A DNA stretch of 64,000 bases, taken from assembly GCA_038025085.1 (NCBI GenBank), contig CM076154.1, positions 22,611,001 to 22,675,000 on the forward strand, given 5' to 3'. The stretch comes from Tetragonia tetragonoides (Eukaryota > Streptophyta > Magnoliopsida > Caryophyllales > Aizoaceae). The notes under the pieces were generated by a model, which was given only the letters and a program-made list of their open reading frames with translations, did not search any database and was not told where the DNA came from. Shown here in pieces: positions 10,862 through 21,114 of the stretch. Numbering within the stretch: the first letter of the stretch is position 1; each line of letters opens with the position of its first letter. Made by a program: the position numbers and the translations under genes.

Positions 10862-11834
10862 CGGTCATACCACCCTTTATAGGTACCACTTCAACGGGAC
10901 TCACCCATTCACTATCGGAGATAGGATAGATGATCCCCGCATCAAGTAGTTTGAGCACCTTCTTTTTCACCACTTCTTTCATGTTAGAATTTAACCTTCT
11001 TTGGTGCTCAATGGAGGGTTTATGATCGTTCTCAAGATTGATTCTATGAGTGCAAAGGGAAGGGTGAATTCTCTTGATATCATCTATATTATACCCAATG
11101 ACATTCTTAGGTTGCCTTAAAAGGCAAAGCAATTTGTCAACCTCATGGTCATTGAGTTTAGCATCTATGATAACCGGGAAGGACTCACTATCATCAAGAA
11201 ATGCGTACCTTAGGTTGGGAGGGAGAGCTTTGAGCTCAACTTTAGGTGCTTCCTTCTTCGCTTGGGAGGTTTGAGAATCAACCTCCAACACTTCAAATTT
11301 AGCCCCATCTTCCATGTACATGGGACTCTCATCAAGTAATTTGGCATAAGATGCCACTTCTAAATTCTTAACATAGCAAATATCATCACTCACAAGACAA
11401 GACTCAAGAGGATCACGTGAGTTTTCACAAGCATAAGCACTATGAAATGAATTGTCAAATGAGTCTACTCTAAAGCATGATTGTGGGGAGGAGGATTTCA
11501 TGGTATTATGCAAGTTAAACTCCACCGTCTCTTCCCCTACATTGAAGGAAAGCTTTCCATTACGCACTCCAATGATGGCGCCAATGGTAGCCAAGAAAGG
11601 CCTTCCTAAAATGACGGGGACATGAGAATCCTCCTCCATGTCTAAAACAACAAAATCACAAGGGATATAGAACTTACCTACCTTTAGAGGCACATCCTCA
11701 ACGATTCCCAAAGGAAACTTGACAGAGCGGTCCGCCAATTGTAATGACATGGAGGTAGGCTTGATATCCCTCATATGAAGTTTCTTGCATATAGACAAGG
11801 GCATGAGGCTCACACTTGCCCCAAGATCACACAA
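10794..11834 (-). pseudogene. Athila aspartic protease and start of RT
   Basis: It begins with the retropepsin region MCDLGASVSLMPLS, where DLGAS takes the place of the DTGA active-site motif, and has the flap/strand segment VPVILGRPFLAT. A linker follows, then RT start motifs (HRRLNSNMKEVVKKKVLKLLDAGIIYPISDSEWVSPVEVVPIKGGMTVV). Its 5' edge is an in-frame TGA directly after NID in the gag-protease junction; that codon looks like a C-to-T change of an Arg codon. Its 3' edge is a frameshift after PTRTV. Protease would cut the Gag-Pol polyprotein. Confidence 0.8.
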
Positions 11835-11837
11835 TGC

Positions 11838-13698
11838 TCAGTCTATGTTAACATCTCCCATGGAACATGGAATAGAAAAGCTTCCAAGATCTCCAAGCTT
11901 AGTAGGTGCCTTATTTTGAAAAATGGCACTACATTCCTCCTTTAAGGCAATGGTGGCATTCTCCTCATATTTCCTCTTGTTAGAGAGGAGATCCTTCAAG
12001 AACTTAACATAAGATGGCATCCCCGAAATGACATCTAAGAATGGGATGTTAATTTGGAGCTTTTTGAGAATTTCCAAAACCTTCCCATACTTCTTCTCTA
12101 GAGCGGCCTTAGCAAGCCTTTGAGGGAAAGGCACCGGAGGCTTATATGGCTCGGGACCGGGATTAGACTCCTTTTCTTGTGATTTTGGAGTCTCAAGTTT
12201 CTCACTCTCACCTTCCTCCACCTCAATCACCTTAGGCTCATAAATTGGAGCCTCATCATTCACTTTTCCATCATCCTTCATATGGGCCCCTCATATTGTG
12301 TTCCACTTCTCAAAGTAATAGCATTGACATGTCCCTTAGGGTTAGTCTCGGGCTTCCCAGAAGTTGACCCGAAGGCCTAATAGAGGGTCTAGCTAGTTGA
12401 GAAATTTTATTCTCAAGCATTTTATTGTGAGTGGCCAAAGAATCACACTTGGAGTTCACTTGTCGAATAGACTCTTGTAAGGATTTTATAAGACTTTCAA
12501 GGTTAGTTTTTGGGAGTTGTGGTGATGGATTTTGGTAAGTAGCTCTTGGTTGAAAACCGGGAGGTTGGATATGGGGATTTTGTGTGGGGAAAGTGTCTGA
12601 TGGTGGATTTTGTGTTGTATTTTGTGGTGGAATGGGGGCCGAATTTTCGGAAGAAAAGTTGGGATGGTTTCTCCAACCCGGATTGTAGGTTTGAGAATAT
12701 GGATCACTTCGGGGACTTGAATTGTTGTTGAAGTGAAGGGCATTAGCTTGCTCAATGGTCATCTCTTGAGAAGACGTACCTTGGTATTGAAATTCATTGC
12801 TCATATGCCCTTGAGCACTATAAACATCCTCACCACCAGAACTTTGTACTTGAGAGGCACTCTTTCAAAGTTGCATTTGTTGGACTTGGTGAGAGAGAGC
12901 ATATAACTTACTTGTCAATAGAGTCACAACATCAACCTCGAGCCTGCCACTACTCTTGTGAGCTCCCGGTCTATAGAAAGACCATTGGTAGTTGTTGGAG
13001 GCCATGTTTTCAAATAGTGACTTAGCATCGACCGGTTTCAATGTCATGATAAAACCACCCACGACGGCATCAATGGACATTCTCATAGTGGGATTCATGA
13101 CACTATAGATGTTTGAATTAGAGTAGGGCCCTTTCTTTGCAAATCTTTGAAGCGCTCCCAAGCTTCATATAAGGATTCTCCATCGCTATGGAATGCATGG
13201 ATGTCGTTTCTCAACTTGTTGGCCAAATCCGGTGGAAAATACTGAATCAAAAATGTATTCGACAAAGGTTTTCCAAGTAGAAAGGAATTTGGATCTTGGC
13301 TATTGAGCCATTGCTTCGCCCTCCCCGCTAAAGAAAATGGGAATAAGCGGAGGCGAAGTGTATCATCACCAACCCCGTTCATCTTCAATGTATCACATTT
13401 CCCCAAAAATAGAGCAATGTGGTCGTTTGGATCTTCACCATTGAGGCCATGGAATTGGTCCTATTTGATGATCGAAAGAGATGAAAGAGGTTTTGATTTC
13501 GAAATTATTGGCTGCAATGGTTGGCCTTGCAACACTTGAACCAATGTTGCCAACGATGGGATTAGAGAAATCCCTCAAGGTTTTATCTTCGTCACCCATG
13601 ATAGCTTGTTGTCTCTCTACCTCTTCTTGTTGCCTTTCACGTGCTTTCTTTATAGCGGCACGAAAAGTTCTTTTGATCTCGGGGTCCAAAGGTACCAA
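11838..13698 (-). pseudogene. Athila gag, broken
   Basis: Four pieces in different frames make up gag: 13698-13435 (N-terminus with basic and Gln/Glu-rich stretch), 13406-12865 (core: FPFSLAGRAKQWLNSQ, then FPPDLANKLRNDI and ESLYEAWERFKDLQRKGP), 12804-12310 (Asn/Pro/Gln-rich linker and coiled segment) and 12281-11838 (acidic stretch and PFPQRLAKAALEKKYGKVLEILKKL, a conserved segment before protease). The core is the retrotransposon gag domain typical of Athila. Stops and frameshifts separate the pieces, so no gag protein can be made. Confidence 0.8.
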
Positions 13699-13858
13699 GG
13701 TTTTCGGACCCTTGGCTCCTGGTCATAAACCAAAAACACTAGAAGAGAGAATCAAAAGCAAAAGCACGGGTAACCAAAGACACACAAGTTAACACATGCA
13801 CACACACGTACTTAGTCTAGTCTATCTAAGAAATGCCTGATATTGAAATAACGTCACG

Positions 13859-13877
13859 CTCCCCGGCAACGGCTCCA
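13859..13877 (-). promoter_or_regulatory. Athila primer binding site (tRNA-Asp-like)
   Basis: Minus strand reads TGGAGCCGTTGCCGGGGAG, one base away from the TGGCGCCGTTGCCGGGGA sequence that many Athila and other gypsy elements use with tRNA-Asp. It lies six bases inside the LTR end at 13884. Confidence 0.75.
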
Positions 13878-13883
13878 AAAACT

Positions 13884-15255
13884 TGATAGGCCCGAGTATA
13901 CGGGTTGTATCGAAGAAATAAAATATCAATCCACAAGGATTAACTGATTCCATGTACTAAGTTTTCTAAAATTAACAAGCTAAGAAATTATCAATTAGTT
14001 TGTTGGATTGAAACAAGGAAAACGATCACTAATATATGGAAAATAACAAGATAAAAAGCCTAGGGTTGATTTCACTTAACCAAGATCTTAGATAAGAATA
14101 AACAAGTTTTAACTAGCATGTCATGTCGAACGTTGCAAGGACGGAAATATGAATCCTAAAACCTTCTCTCGAAGCGATAAAGGAATACTCAATATAATGC
14201 TCAACTACCTATTCTCATGGAGTTAAGAAAATATCAAGAGCACGAAGTATATAATTTCCTTTCTAATAGTCCCAAGTTATTCTAAACTACTCTCGTGATT
14301 AGACAAACTTGATGAATGATTGATTTACGACGATTAACAAGGTTCTCTCGAATATGAATTAATCATCTAATATAAGAAATAATATTACAATCAAACATTG
14401 TGCAACAATTTTAATGACATGCCAGTTTCTACTTATTTAATTAAGCATCCTATGACTTAGTTAAGCTACATCAACCCTAGATAAAAGAAATTAGCTACTC
14501 AGGATCTGTATACCTACAACAAAGTATATAATAAAATTCATGCTAGAATAAAATAAATAGTAAATGATTAAACTAAATAGGCAATAGAAATTAGAAACAT
14601 GGAGAGAGGGAAAGAGAGAGTAGAGATAAGAAATAAAACAAGTAGCTTCGATTATAATCTTCAAGAAAAAATAGAAGAATGCTTGAACTCGATCTTCGAT
14701 TACAACAACGAACTAATAAAACCTGAAAGAATTCTAAGGGTTTTTATTCTAATAACTAGTAGTCTAGAAAACATAAATTGGACTGGAGAATGAGATACGA
14801 ATAGGGATGGTGTAAGATGGGATGCCACTATGAGTTAGGATGATAGCCTATTTATAGGAGAACATCACAAATGAACCTAGATAATTTACACAAAGTAACC
14901 CCCTAATCAACAATAAGTCACCAAATAACTCTCAAAATAGTTAAGGCACTAGTAACTCTCTTCTTCAATAATCTTCAATGCCTTGATGTTTCCAAAAAGC
15001 ATCCAAAGTTCTTCTTCAATAGTCTTCATAACTTGCTCTTGCTTTGATTATGTTGAGCATCCAAGGAGAATCCTAAGTCCATTGCGTATGGAGTTTAATT
15101 TGACCCTAAAATTACAATTAAAACACCAAATACCAAAGTAGTAATCCTCATATATAATTACTCATAAATAAGTAAAATATAAGAGAATTTACGTAAACAT
15201 AGGATAAATGAGTGCGGTCTATACATGAATATTAACACTATTTACGCACTCATCA
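13884..15255 (-). repeat. Athila 5' LTR
   Basis: Minus strand begins TGATGAGTGCG and ends GCCTATCA, i.e. TGAT...ATCA termini, about 1,372 bp, directly followed by the PBS. It carries a TATA box at 14856-14849. The short ORFs inside it (for example 14599-14793, plus) have no retroelement motif. The base outside it, 15256, is copia pol sequence. Confidence 0.78.
14849..14856 (-). promoter_or_regulatory. TATA box in Athila LTR
   Basis: TATAAATA on the minus strand, inside the LTR and pointing toward gag. Confidence 0.55.
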
Positions 15256-16066
15256 AGTTTCAAAAATTTCTACTATTAGAGTTTTAATTGTCGTTGCCTC
15301 TATTTATAAATTAGAAATTCATCAAATGAATATGAAAACTGCTTTTTTAAATGGTGATTTGGAGGAAGAGATTTATATGGAACAACCGGAAGGTTTTGTT
15401 GTTCCTGGAAAAGAGAAAAAGGTTTGCAAACTTGTAAAATCACTTTATGGTTTGAAACAAGCTCCAATGCAATGGCATGAAAAGTTTGATCAAGTTATGG
15501 TTTCAAATGGTTTTCAAATTAATGATGGTGATAAATGTCTTTATGTTAAGCAAGTTGATGGTACTTGTGTGATTCTTTGTTTATATGTTGATGATATTTT
15601 GATATTGAGTATTGATATTCGTGTTATTAATGATACGAAAAAGTTCTTGTCTAAAAATTTTGATATGAAGGACCTTGGTCCGGTTGATGTGATTTTGGGT
15701 ATTAAATTAATTAAGAAGAATGATGGATTTGCATTGACGAAATCTCACTATATTGAAAAGTTGATGAAAAAGTTTGATTTCTTTGATGTGAGTCCTGTGT
15801 ATTCTCCTTTTGAACCAACTTTTAAATTAAAGAAAAATGGGGGAGGGGGGACTATTTTCCAATATAAGTATTCTCAAATTGTTGGATCGTTGTTGCATCT
15901 CACGAATTATACTAGACCTGACATTGCATTTGTGGTCGGTAAGTTGGATAGATATACTCAAAATCTTGGCACGACACATTGGACGACTTTAGAAAGGTTA
16001 TTTAAATATTTAAAGGGTACAATTGATTATGCTATTCATTATAATGGTTACCTTGCAATGCTTTAA
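15256..16066 (+). pseudogene. Ty1/copia reverse transcriptase, 5'-truncated
   Basis: The frame reads from the Athila junction through LEIHQMNMKTAFLNGDLEEE, the [21 protein letters not shown] motif and the catalytic LYVDDIL, to MKDLGPVDVILGI and the TRPDIAFVV segment, all standard copia RT blocks. The first ATG at 15326 is internal and not a real start. It ends at a TAA at 16064-16066, soon after IDYAIHYNGY, where an intact element would continue into RNase H. N-terminal RT and everything upstream are missing. Confidence 0.82.
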
Positions 16067-16524
16067 GGATATTATGATACAAAATGGATAACTAATTGTC
16101 ATGATATTAAAGCTACTAGTGGTTATGTATTTTGTATGGGTGGATGTGCAGTTTCTTGGAAGTTTGTAAAGCAGACTATTATCATGAAAGCTGAAATAGT
16201 AGCTTTAGATACTGCTAGTGTTGAAGCTGAGTGGCTGAAAAGTTTATTGACTGATATTCCTATATTAACTCAGCCTATACCTCCTATTTCTCTTCACTGT
16301 GATAGCCAAGCTGCTAAGCAAAAGTGAATAGTAAGAAATTTAATGAGAAAAGGAGACATTTGACAGTGAGACATAAGTCTTTAAGACACTTGATATCTCA
16401 CGGTTTAATTTGTTTGGATTTTGTCAGGTTTGAAAAGAAAGTTGAGGATCCGCTTACGAAGGGTTTGGCGCGCCAACAAGTACTTGAATCGTCGAGGGGA
16501 ATGGGACTGAAGCCCATAAATTAG
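16067..16524 (+). pseudogene. Ty1/copia RNase H, broken
   Basis: Two short frames hold the copia RNase H: 16136-16327 ([40 protein letters not shown]) and 16324-16524 (RRHLTVRHKSLRHLI, VEDPLTKGLARQQV, GMGLKP). The catalytic CDSQAA and DPLTKGL motifs are visible. A stop and frame changes separate it from RT and split it internally. Confidence 0.78.
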
Positions 16525-17141
16525 TCACCACAGTACAAACCCGTCTTCAGAGGTATGGCGATCACATGAATGAAGTTCAACGGGTAATAACGAAACTGAT
16601 GAGTGAACTAAAACGAGCACTACAAATTATTTAGCGGAGAATTTCCGGGTCCCATTCCTATGGCGAAGTGCTCTTGACGGATGTGACGGTTTAAGGGTGA
16701 GTTTTAACTCTTAATGAATCCAAAGGCATATTTGTTTGCGGGGTAGTGGTCACATACTACTCTTGGAGGATTCACCTAGTGATGTGTTGTGGTGGGGTTG
16801 CCACTGTGGGAATTGGGTTGTTCCCTAATGACACACATGAGACAAGATATCGTGCGCATGACCGTAACGCGCCCCACCGATAGAACCTGACGAATTGCTC
16901 ATATTGTGTGTGTGGTGAGTCCAAACCTGATTTAAGAGGTCAACTTCAAAACATTTATGTTACTTAGACTCTTTCGGGCGAAAGCTCATTCTCACTAAGT
17001 GTAGGTTCAAACCCAAAAGGTACCTATGCCTATTGCACAATATTATATGCTCACTAGTATATTATATTTTGATTTATTTAAACAAAACTGTTTTATTGAA
17101 CTTTTATTACAATGATTTAAAATTTAAATCATGTGGGGGAT
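16525..17141 (+). other. Copia 3' untranslated region and polypurine tract
   Basis: No ORF. The stretch ends in ATGTGGGGGAT (17131-17141), the purine-rich primer for plus-strand DNA synthesis, directly before the LTR. Confidence 0.65.
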
Positions 17142-17970
17142 TGTTGAAATATTTTGTGATTTAAAATTTAAATCTATTATTTATTAGTAAATAAATCTGT
17201 ATAAGTGCTTTTAAAGGATTGAGAACGTTACTTTTTCTACCTAATTACTTTTGGTATCTTTTCTATGATCAAGTGCATTTAACACCATATAAAAGAGTTT
17301 TAAATATTGTAAGGTGAGTAATGGCTCAATGGCCGGTTATGCTACTGGCTAGTTTGGTGATCTCCCAATTTTCATGTCTTGATGAGAGATTAAATTCTTT
17401 TAAACGTTACAAAGAATCGTTGGCCTATATATGTTTTTGTGGCACATGGGTTGGCGGGTGATTGATTTTCTACATTGCAAAGGTTTATTCTCATAAAAAC
17501 ATAAGATATCTCTCTACTGGTTTCTTCCCAAAGTATTAGATACATATATTTATACTATTAAGAATCATCTTTATGCTATAAAAAATATACCTATACTATT
17601 ATTACTAGTAAGTAGTGGGCAATTGTTGGTTCGGAAATTTCTCCTTGCTGCACCGAAGAAATCCAACGGGTTGTCGTATCTTGGGGGAGGAACGCATTTG
17701 ATTAATTTACCAGTGCAGTGGGGGTGTTTCCTCTCTAAGGAAAGCGCCCAGCGTGCTTCAACCCAGGATACTTCTAGTCTCTCTCTTTTACATATATACA
17801 TATTTTGTATTTGATTAATCACCATTTATATTCAAAGTGTGTGTATTTGTATTGATCTTGAAAAGTTGTTGTCGTTAATATTGTTTTTGTTTTGGTAAAC
17901 ATTAATGTATTTATTGTTATAGTCGAGGTATTATTCATTGAGGTGTTATTTTTAGCAATATTTTCCAACA
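17142..17970 (+). repeat. Copia 3' LTR
   Basis: Begins TGTTGAAATATTTTG right after the polypurine tract and ends TTTTCCAACA; the termini TGTTG...CAACA are inverted. Length 829 bp. The next five bases, GACTG, would be the target duplication, but the left copy is outside the window. Confidence 0.75.
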
Positions 17971-17993
17971 GACTGTTGTAGCTTATTTTTAGG

Positions 17994-18204
17994 CAATGAA
18001 ATACAAAAGGTGTGCCAGAAACTAAGTTGCAACTGCTGTCAGATGTGAGCGGAGGTTTTTCACCAGGAATTCTTATTGAAGTAGTAGGATCAACTGGAGC
18101 AAGAAAAACCACTTTAATGGATGTGCTGAATGGTAGAAAAATTGGTGGAAGCATAGAAGGAGAAATTAGGATTTCAGGTTATCCGACTTATGTTCAATGT
18201 AGGT
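17994..18204 (+). pseudogene. Captured PDR/ABCG transporter NBD fragment (copy A)
   Basis: From 18012 the frame reads [14 protein letters not shown], then a Walker A region in which canonical GAGKT is GARKT, then [23 protein letters not shown]. This matches the second nucleotide-binding domain of plant pleiotropic-drug-resistance (ABCG full-size) transporters, which pump compounds across membranes using ATP. Only about 65 residues of a protein of some 1,400 are present. Relative to copy B one extra base near 18002 puts the initial ATG out of frame. After SGYP the sequence is non-gene DNA shared by both copies. It is a gene fragment, not a working gene. Confidence 0.8.
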
Positions 18205-18292
18205 TTATCCCAGGTTCTCAAACAGAGGATGCAAATAGGACACTACACTAATACCATTGTGAGATATAAGTCTTTCTTAGTATTGATATGGA

Positions 18293-18362
18293 ACCCTATT
18301 AGCTCAATTGGTGGGGCAATGTGCTTCGCAAAAGTAATGTAGGTTCGAATCCTACATAGGCT
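18293..18362 (+). other. tRNA-like sequence A1 (70 nt)
   Basis: Contains a D-arm-like AGCTCAATTGGT, a perfect B box GGTTCGAATCC in a 5-bp T-arm, and a 3' acceptor half ATAGGCT; the 5' half ACCCTAT has a mismatch at its second position and the D stem is damaged (GGGGC for GAGC). It lies just downstream of the ABC fragment. It is a degenerate partner of the copies at 24433 and 28672. Confidence 0.65.
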
Positions 18363-18365
18363 ACT

Positions 18366-18487
18366 ACTTTTGATTGTACGAAAGATCACGTATAGGATAG
18401 TAAACTTTTGATTATACGAAATATCACGTATAGGATAGTCTTAAGGTAACTTTTGATTGTACGAAAGATTACGTATAGGATAGTAAA
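18366..18487 (+). repeat. Three tandem copies of a 38-45 bp unit
   Basis: Each unit contains TTTTGATT(G/A)TACGAAAGAT and ACGTATAGGATAGT. Cassette B has a single copy at about 28760-28800, so the triplication is specific to cassette A. Confidence 0.75.
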
Positions 18488-19040
18488 CTGCAGGGTCATA
18501 CTCAAATTAGAGAGGGGTCACTTATAAGACTGTGGAGAGTCACTTATAGGATAGTGAAAGAGCAATGTAGGTAAATTGTAATAAACATGAGAGGGTCAAT
18601 TTAAAAAAAGACGGGGGTCACTTATACAATAGTGAGGTCACTTCTCGTGAGGAACAACACTATTATATCAACAAACTAAAAATTATAGATCTTTAAAGAT
18701 GGGTCATAAAAGATATAGATCTTTAAATATGCAGGATTACTTATACAATACTCATCAACAAACTAAATTACACTTAAATCTCATGTTTTTTGAGGGGTCA
18801 CTTTGAAAAGAGAGAGGGTCACTTATAAAAATGTTCAGGGTCACTTATAAGATATGAAATATAAAATACGATTGAGGGTTAATTTAGAAAGGAAGAGAGG
18901 TCACTGTTGACAGCTTGCAGGATAACTTACAACCTAAACTGAATTACTAATTCTCAGCAACAAGGGGGTGGTCTATCTTGCTTTAATATTCCTTTAGCAC
19001 CTCATACACCAGCATTAAATTAAGTACTAGTCATTTACAC

Positions 19041-19110
19041 AACCTTTGTGGGACTAGAACTCACATCTTTTGTGCAATCGCACAATGCTCTTCTATTGAG
19101 CTAATAGGCT
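19041..19110 (-). other. tRNA-like sequence A2 (70 nt)
   Basis: On the minus strand it reads AGCCTAT, then TAGCTCAATAGAAGAGC, an anticodon-like hairpin TTGTGCGATTGCACAA, a T-arm-like GAGTTCTAGTC and AAAGGTT. It is degenerate in the B box and acceptor stem. It forms an inverted pair with 18293-18362. Confidence 0.6.
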
Positions 19111-19570
19111 TTTAGAAAGAAAACAAAAAACAAAATGAAAATGCAGTAGCCATACAATAAGGCAGATTTCTCAAAATTGGATATGAACATTAAAAACGTA
19201 TGCCACTGGTACCACAACGTTTTTCCGTTTCAACAACATTCATGGGAAAAGATTGGAGAGACCTTGAGGTTTTCCATATCAAGTTTTCTAGGCTGGTGGT
19301 AGGGTGAGTTCATGACATCAAGTTGTCTAGGTAGTGGTATAAGTTAATGACACTTCTCGCTGCATACCTACATAACATTGTTTACTAGCAACCTCCAAAA
19401 CCTTTAACTAGAAACCTCAACCATACTAATACAAAGCCACGAAAGACGAAAATACAGGCATGAATGACAAACATAATGAAGATAATAAAGTGAGCAAATA
19501 AGAAAGAGGCCACTAACAGCAGCAAGAATTGACACAAACCTACACCAAGTGTTCACTTCTCACTTATAAG

Positions 19571-21010
19571 CATGCTGAGTGTAAGCTTGATATTAGATCA
19601 CCATGTCTCTGTGATCATCAAAAGATCCGCTACTTCGATGTGCACTGATAGTTTGACAGCAAATGTTAATTATAATAAGATTTAGGGATCAAATTAAAAT
19701 GGGAGAGAAGTCACTTTTAAAACTGAGTATGGTCAGTTGTAGGGTAGTGAAAAGCAATGTCTAGTAACCAAAATCTGAAAAAGTGGTTAGTGCCGAAGAG
19801 ATCTTCACAGATACGATTAGTATCTGGTACCGCCACAGTTGTCAGAATGTCAATGGTCACTACTTACTAGCACAACAACTATCCTTGATATGCAACCTAA
19901 ATTGTGAGAGTTGCACACATCACCGACCTGTATGAAAAAGCAAGTAACATATTTCTGAATAGGATCAAATTAACCACCTTTAAATTATCAGGAATAAATG
20001 CTACTATCAACCCATCAAAATGAGACTGAACAGGGACACCAATAATCAAATAAACACCTACATAAATGAAACCAATAAACCAATTCCAAATGCATGAAAC
20101 CATCAACTCTGATCTCTGATATGAGTCGTGTCATCTATATAGCTACCTCTGCAATTCAAATAGATCTAAGATAGTTTCTTTTGGCTAAGGGTGGAAGACC
20201 ATGCCGAGTAAGATACGTACAAATGCTCTTCTTATAAGAACGCACACATGAGTCTATACTGAACACCACATGTGTCACTTATACTAAACACATGGATCAC
20301 TTATACTGAAAACAGGGGTCACTTGAACATACAAGCTAATACAAGTCCATTTATCAATGGTATTCAAATAAGCAAAGTTTTAAAGAAAAAAACAGACAAC
20401 TTGCATTTTCAATGTAGCCTTAAAACCGAACACTAATGACTAATTAATAATCGAATGGAAAGAAACTTAGCACAATTGATCAATCATAGCAAAAAACCTA
20501 ACTAACATTTGAATGCAAATTGGGCGTTTCATCGAATGTCCACAAAAAATCCACAACAATATGCAAGATGAAATACATACACATCTAACCACATCTATGT
20601 TTATTAAGAGCAAGAACTATACCTGTTGGCGTCAATTAATCATTCAAATTTGTCAGCTAATCGGGAAAAAGTGGCGTAATTGAGTATCCATATAACAAAA
20701 ATCGAGCTCAAACCCTAGGCTTGAAATTAAAATTCAATTTGTCAACCATACCGGCTTGCTGGAGTTGCACGAGGACCATTAGAGATTCGGAGTTCGTGTT
20801 CGATGGCGGTGGATCGAAGTGATGAGTAGATAGAAGGGATAGGGATCGTGAGGAGAGAGAGAAAGAAATAGTAATGACGAACGACTGGCAGTGACTTTGC
20901 TGGTGAAGAAGTGCGAGAATAAGAGAAAAAAAGAAAAAAGAAACTGGGCCCAAACACTAAAAAGCGCTTGTATTTTAGTCCGTTAGATCTAATTGATTAA
21001 GGATCGAGAT
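19571..21010. other. Non-coding tail of cassette A
   Basis: No gene. GTCACTT motifs continue (about 20270-20320). The segment near 20200-20320 matches the reverse complement of about 23340-23430 in cassette C. 20700-20960 looks like a gene-edge fragment with a purine-rich 5' leader (minus) but has no recognisable protein. Confidence 0.5.
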
Positions 21011-21012
21011 CA

Positions 21013-21114
21013 ACTTCTCACCATCTCACTGTAGTTGGCCTTCTCACGTGAACTCTATTATATATAGAATAGAGTTCAGGTGAGAAGGGTCCCTAGAATG
21101 AGATGGTGAGAAGT
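21013..21114. repeat. Head-to-head inverted repeat and hairpin
   Basis: CTTCTCAC(G)TGAACTCTATT at 21040-21059 is the inverse of 21068-21087 with an 8-base loop and one mismatch. Outside it, ACTTCTCACCATCTCA (21013-21028) is the exact inverse of 21099-21114. The same ACTTCTCACCATCTCA motif recurs at about 26459-26474, the other end of cassette C. I read these as terminal inverted repeats of two related elements that meet head to head. Confidence 0.75.

Larger units (their letters stand above)
6715..15255 (-). mobile_element. Athila-type Ty3/gypsy retrotransposon, decayed
   Basis: On the minus strand: 5' LTR (15255-13884), PBS (13877-13859), broken gag (13698-11838), protease plus N-terminal RT (11834-10794), RT (10861-10065), then RNase H and integrase (10060-8258). 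The gag wording, the CDLGASVSLMPLS protease motif and the RT, RNase H and integrase sequence fit the Athila lineage. No 3' LTR is found before 6715; I infer that the gag-only element inserted into the Athila 3' region, so the rest lies left of the window. A hAT MITE sits in the same 3' region. The element itself interrupts a copia element at 15256. Confidence 0.8.
15256..17970 (+). mobile_element. Ty1/copia retrotransposon, 3' part
   Basis: RT (15256-16066), RNase H (16067-16524), a 3' untranslated stretch with polypurine tract (to 17141) and a 3' LTR (17142-17970) are in the order of Ty1/copia elements. The upstream part (gag, protease, integrase, 5' LTR) is absent because the Athila LTR cuts in at 15255; it should lie beyond the left side of the Athila element, outside the window. 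Confidence 0.82.
17976..19570 (+). mobile_element. Cassette A: ABC fragment plus tRNA-like pair
   Basis: This stretch is homologous to 28355-29917 (cassette B) along its length, and in reverse orientation to about 23900-24610 (cassette C). Order: ABC-transporter fragment, tRNA-like (+), many GGGTCACTTATA-type motifs, tRNA-like (-), then a shared non-coding tail. Its left edge abuts the copia LTR and target site, so the true left end may be lost. The class is not certain; gene capture plus inverted termini near 21050 suggest a MULE-like element. Confidence 0.6.
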
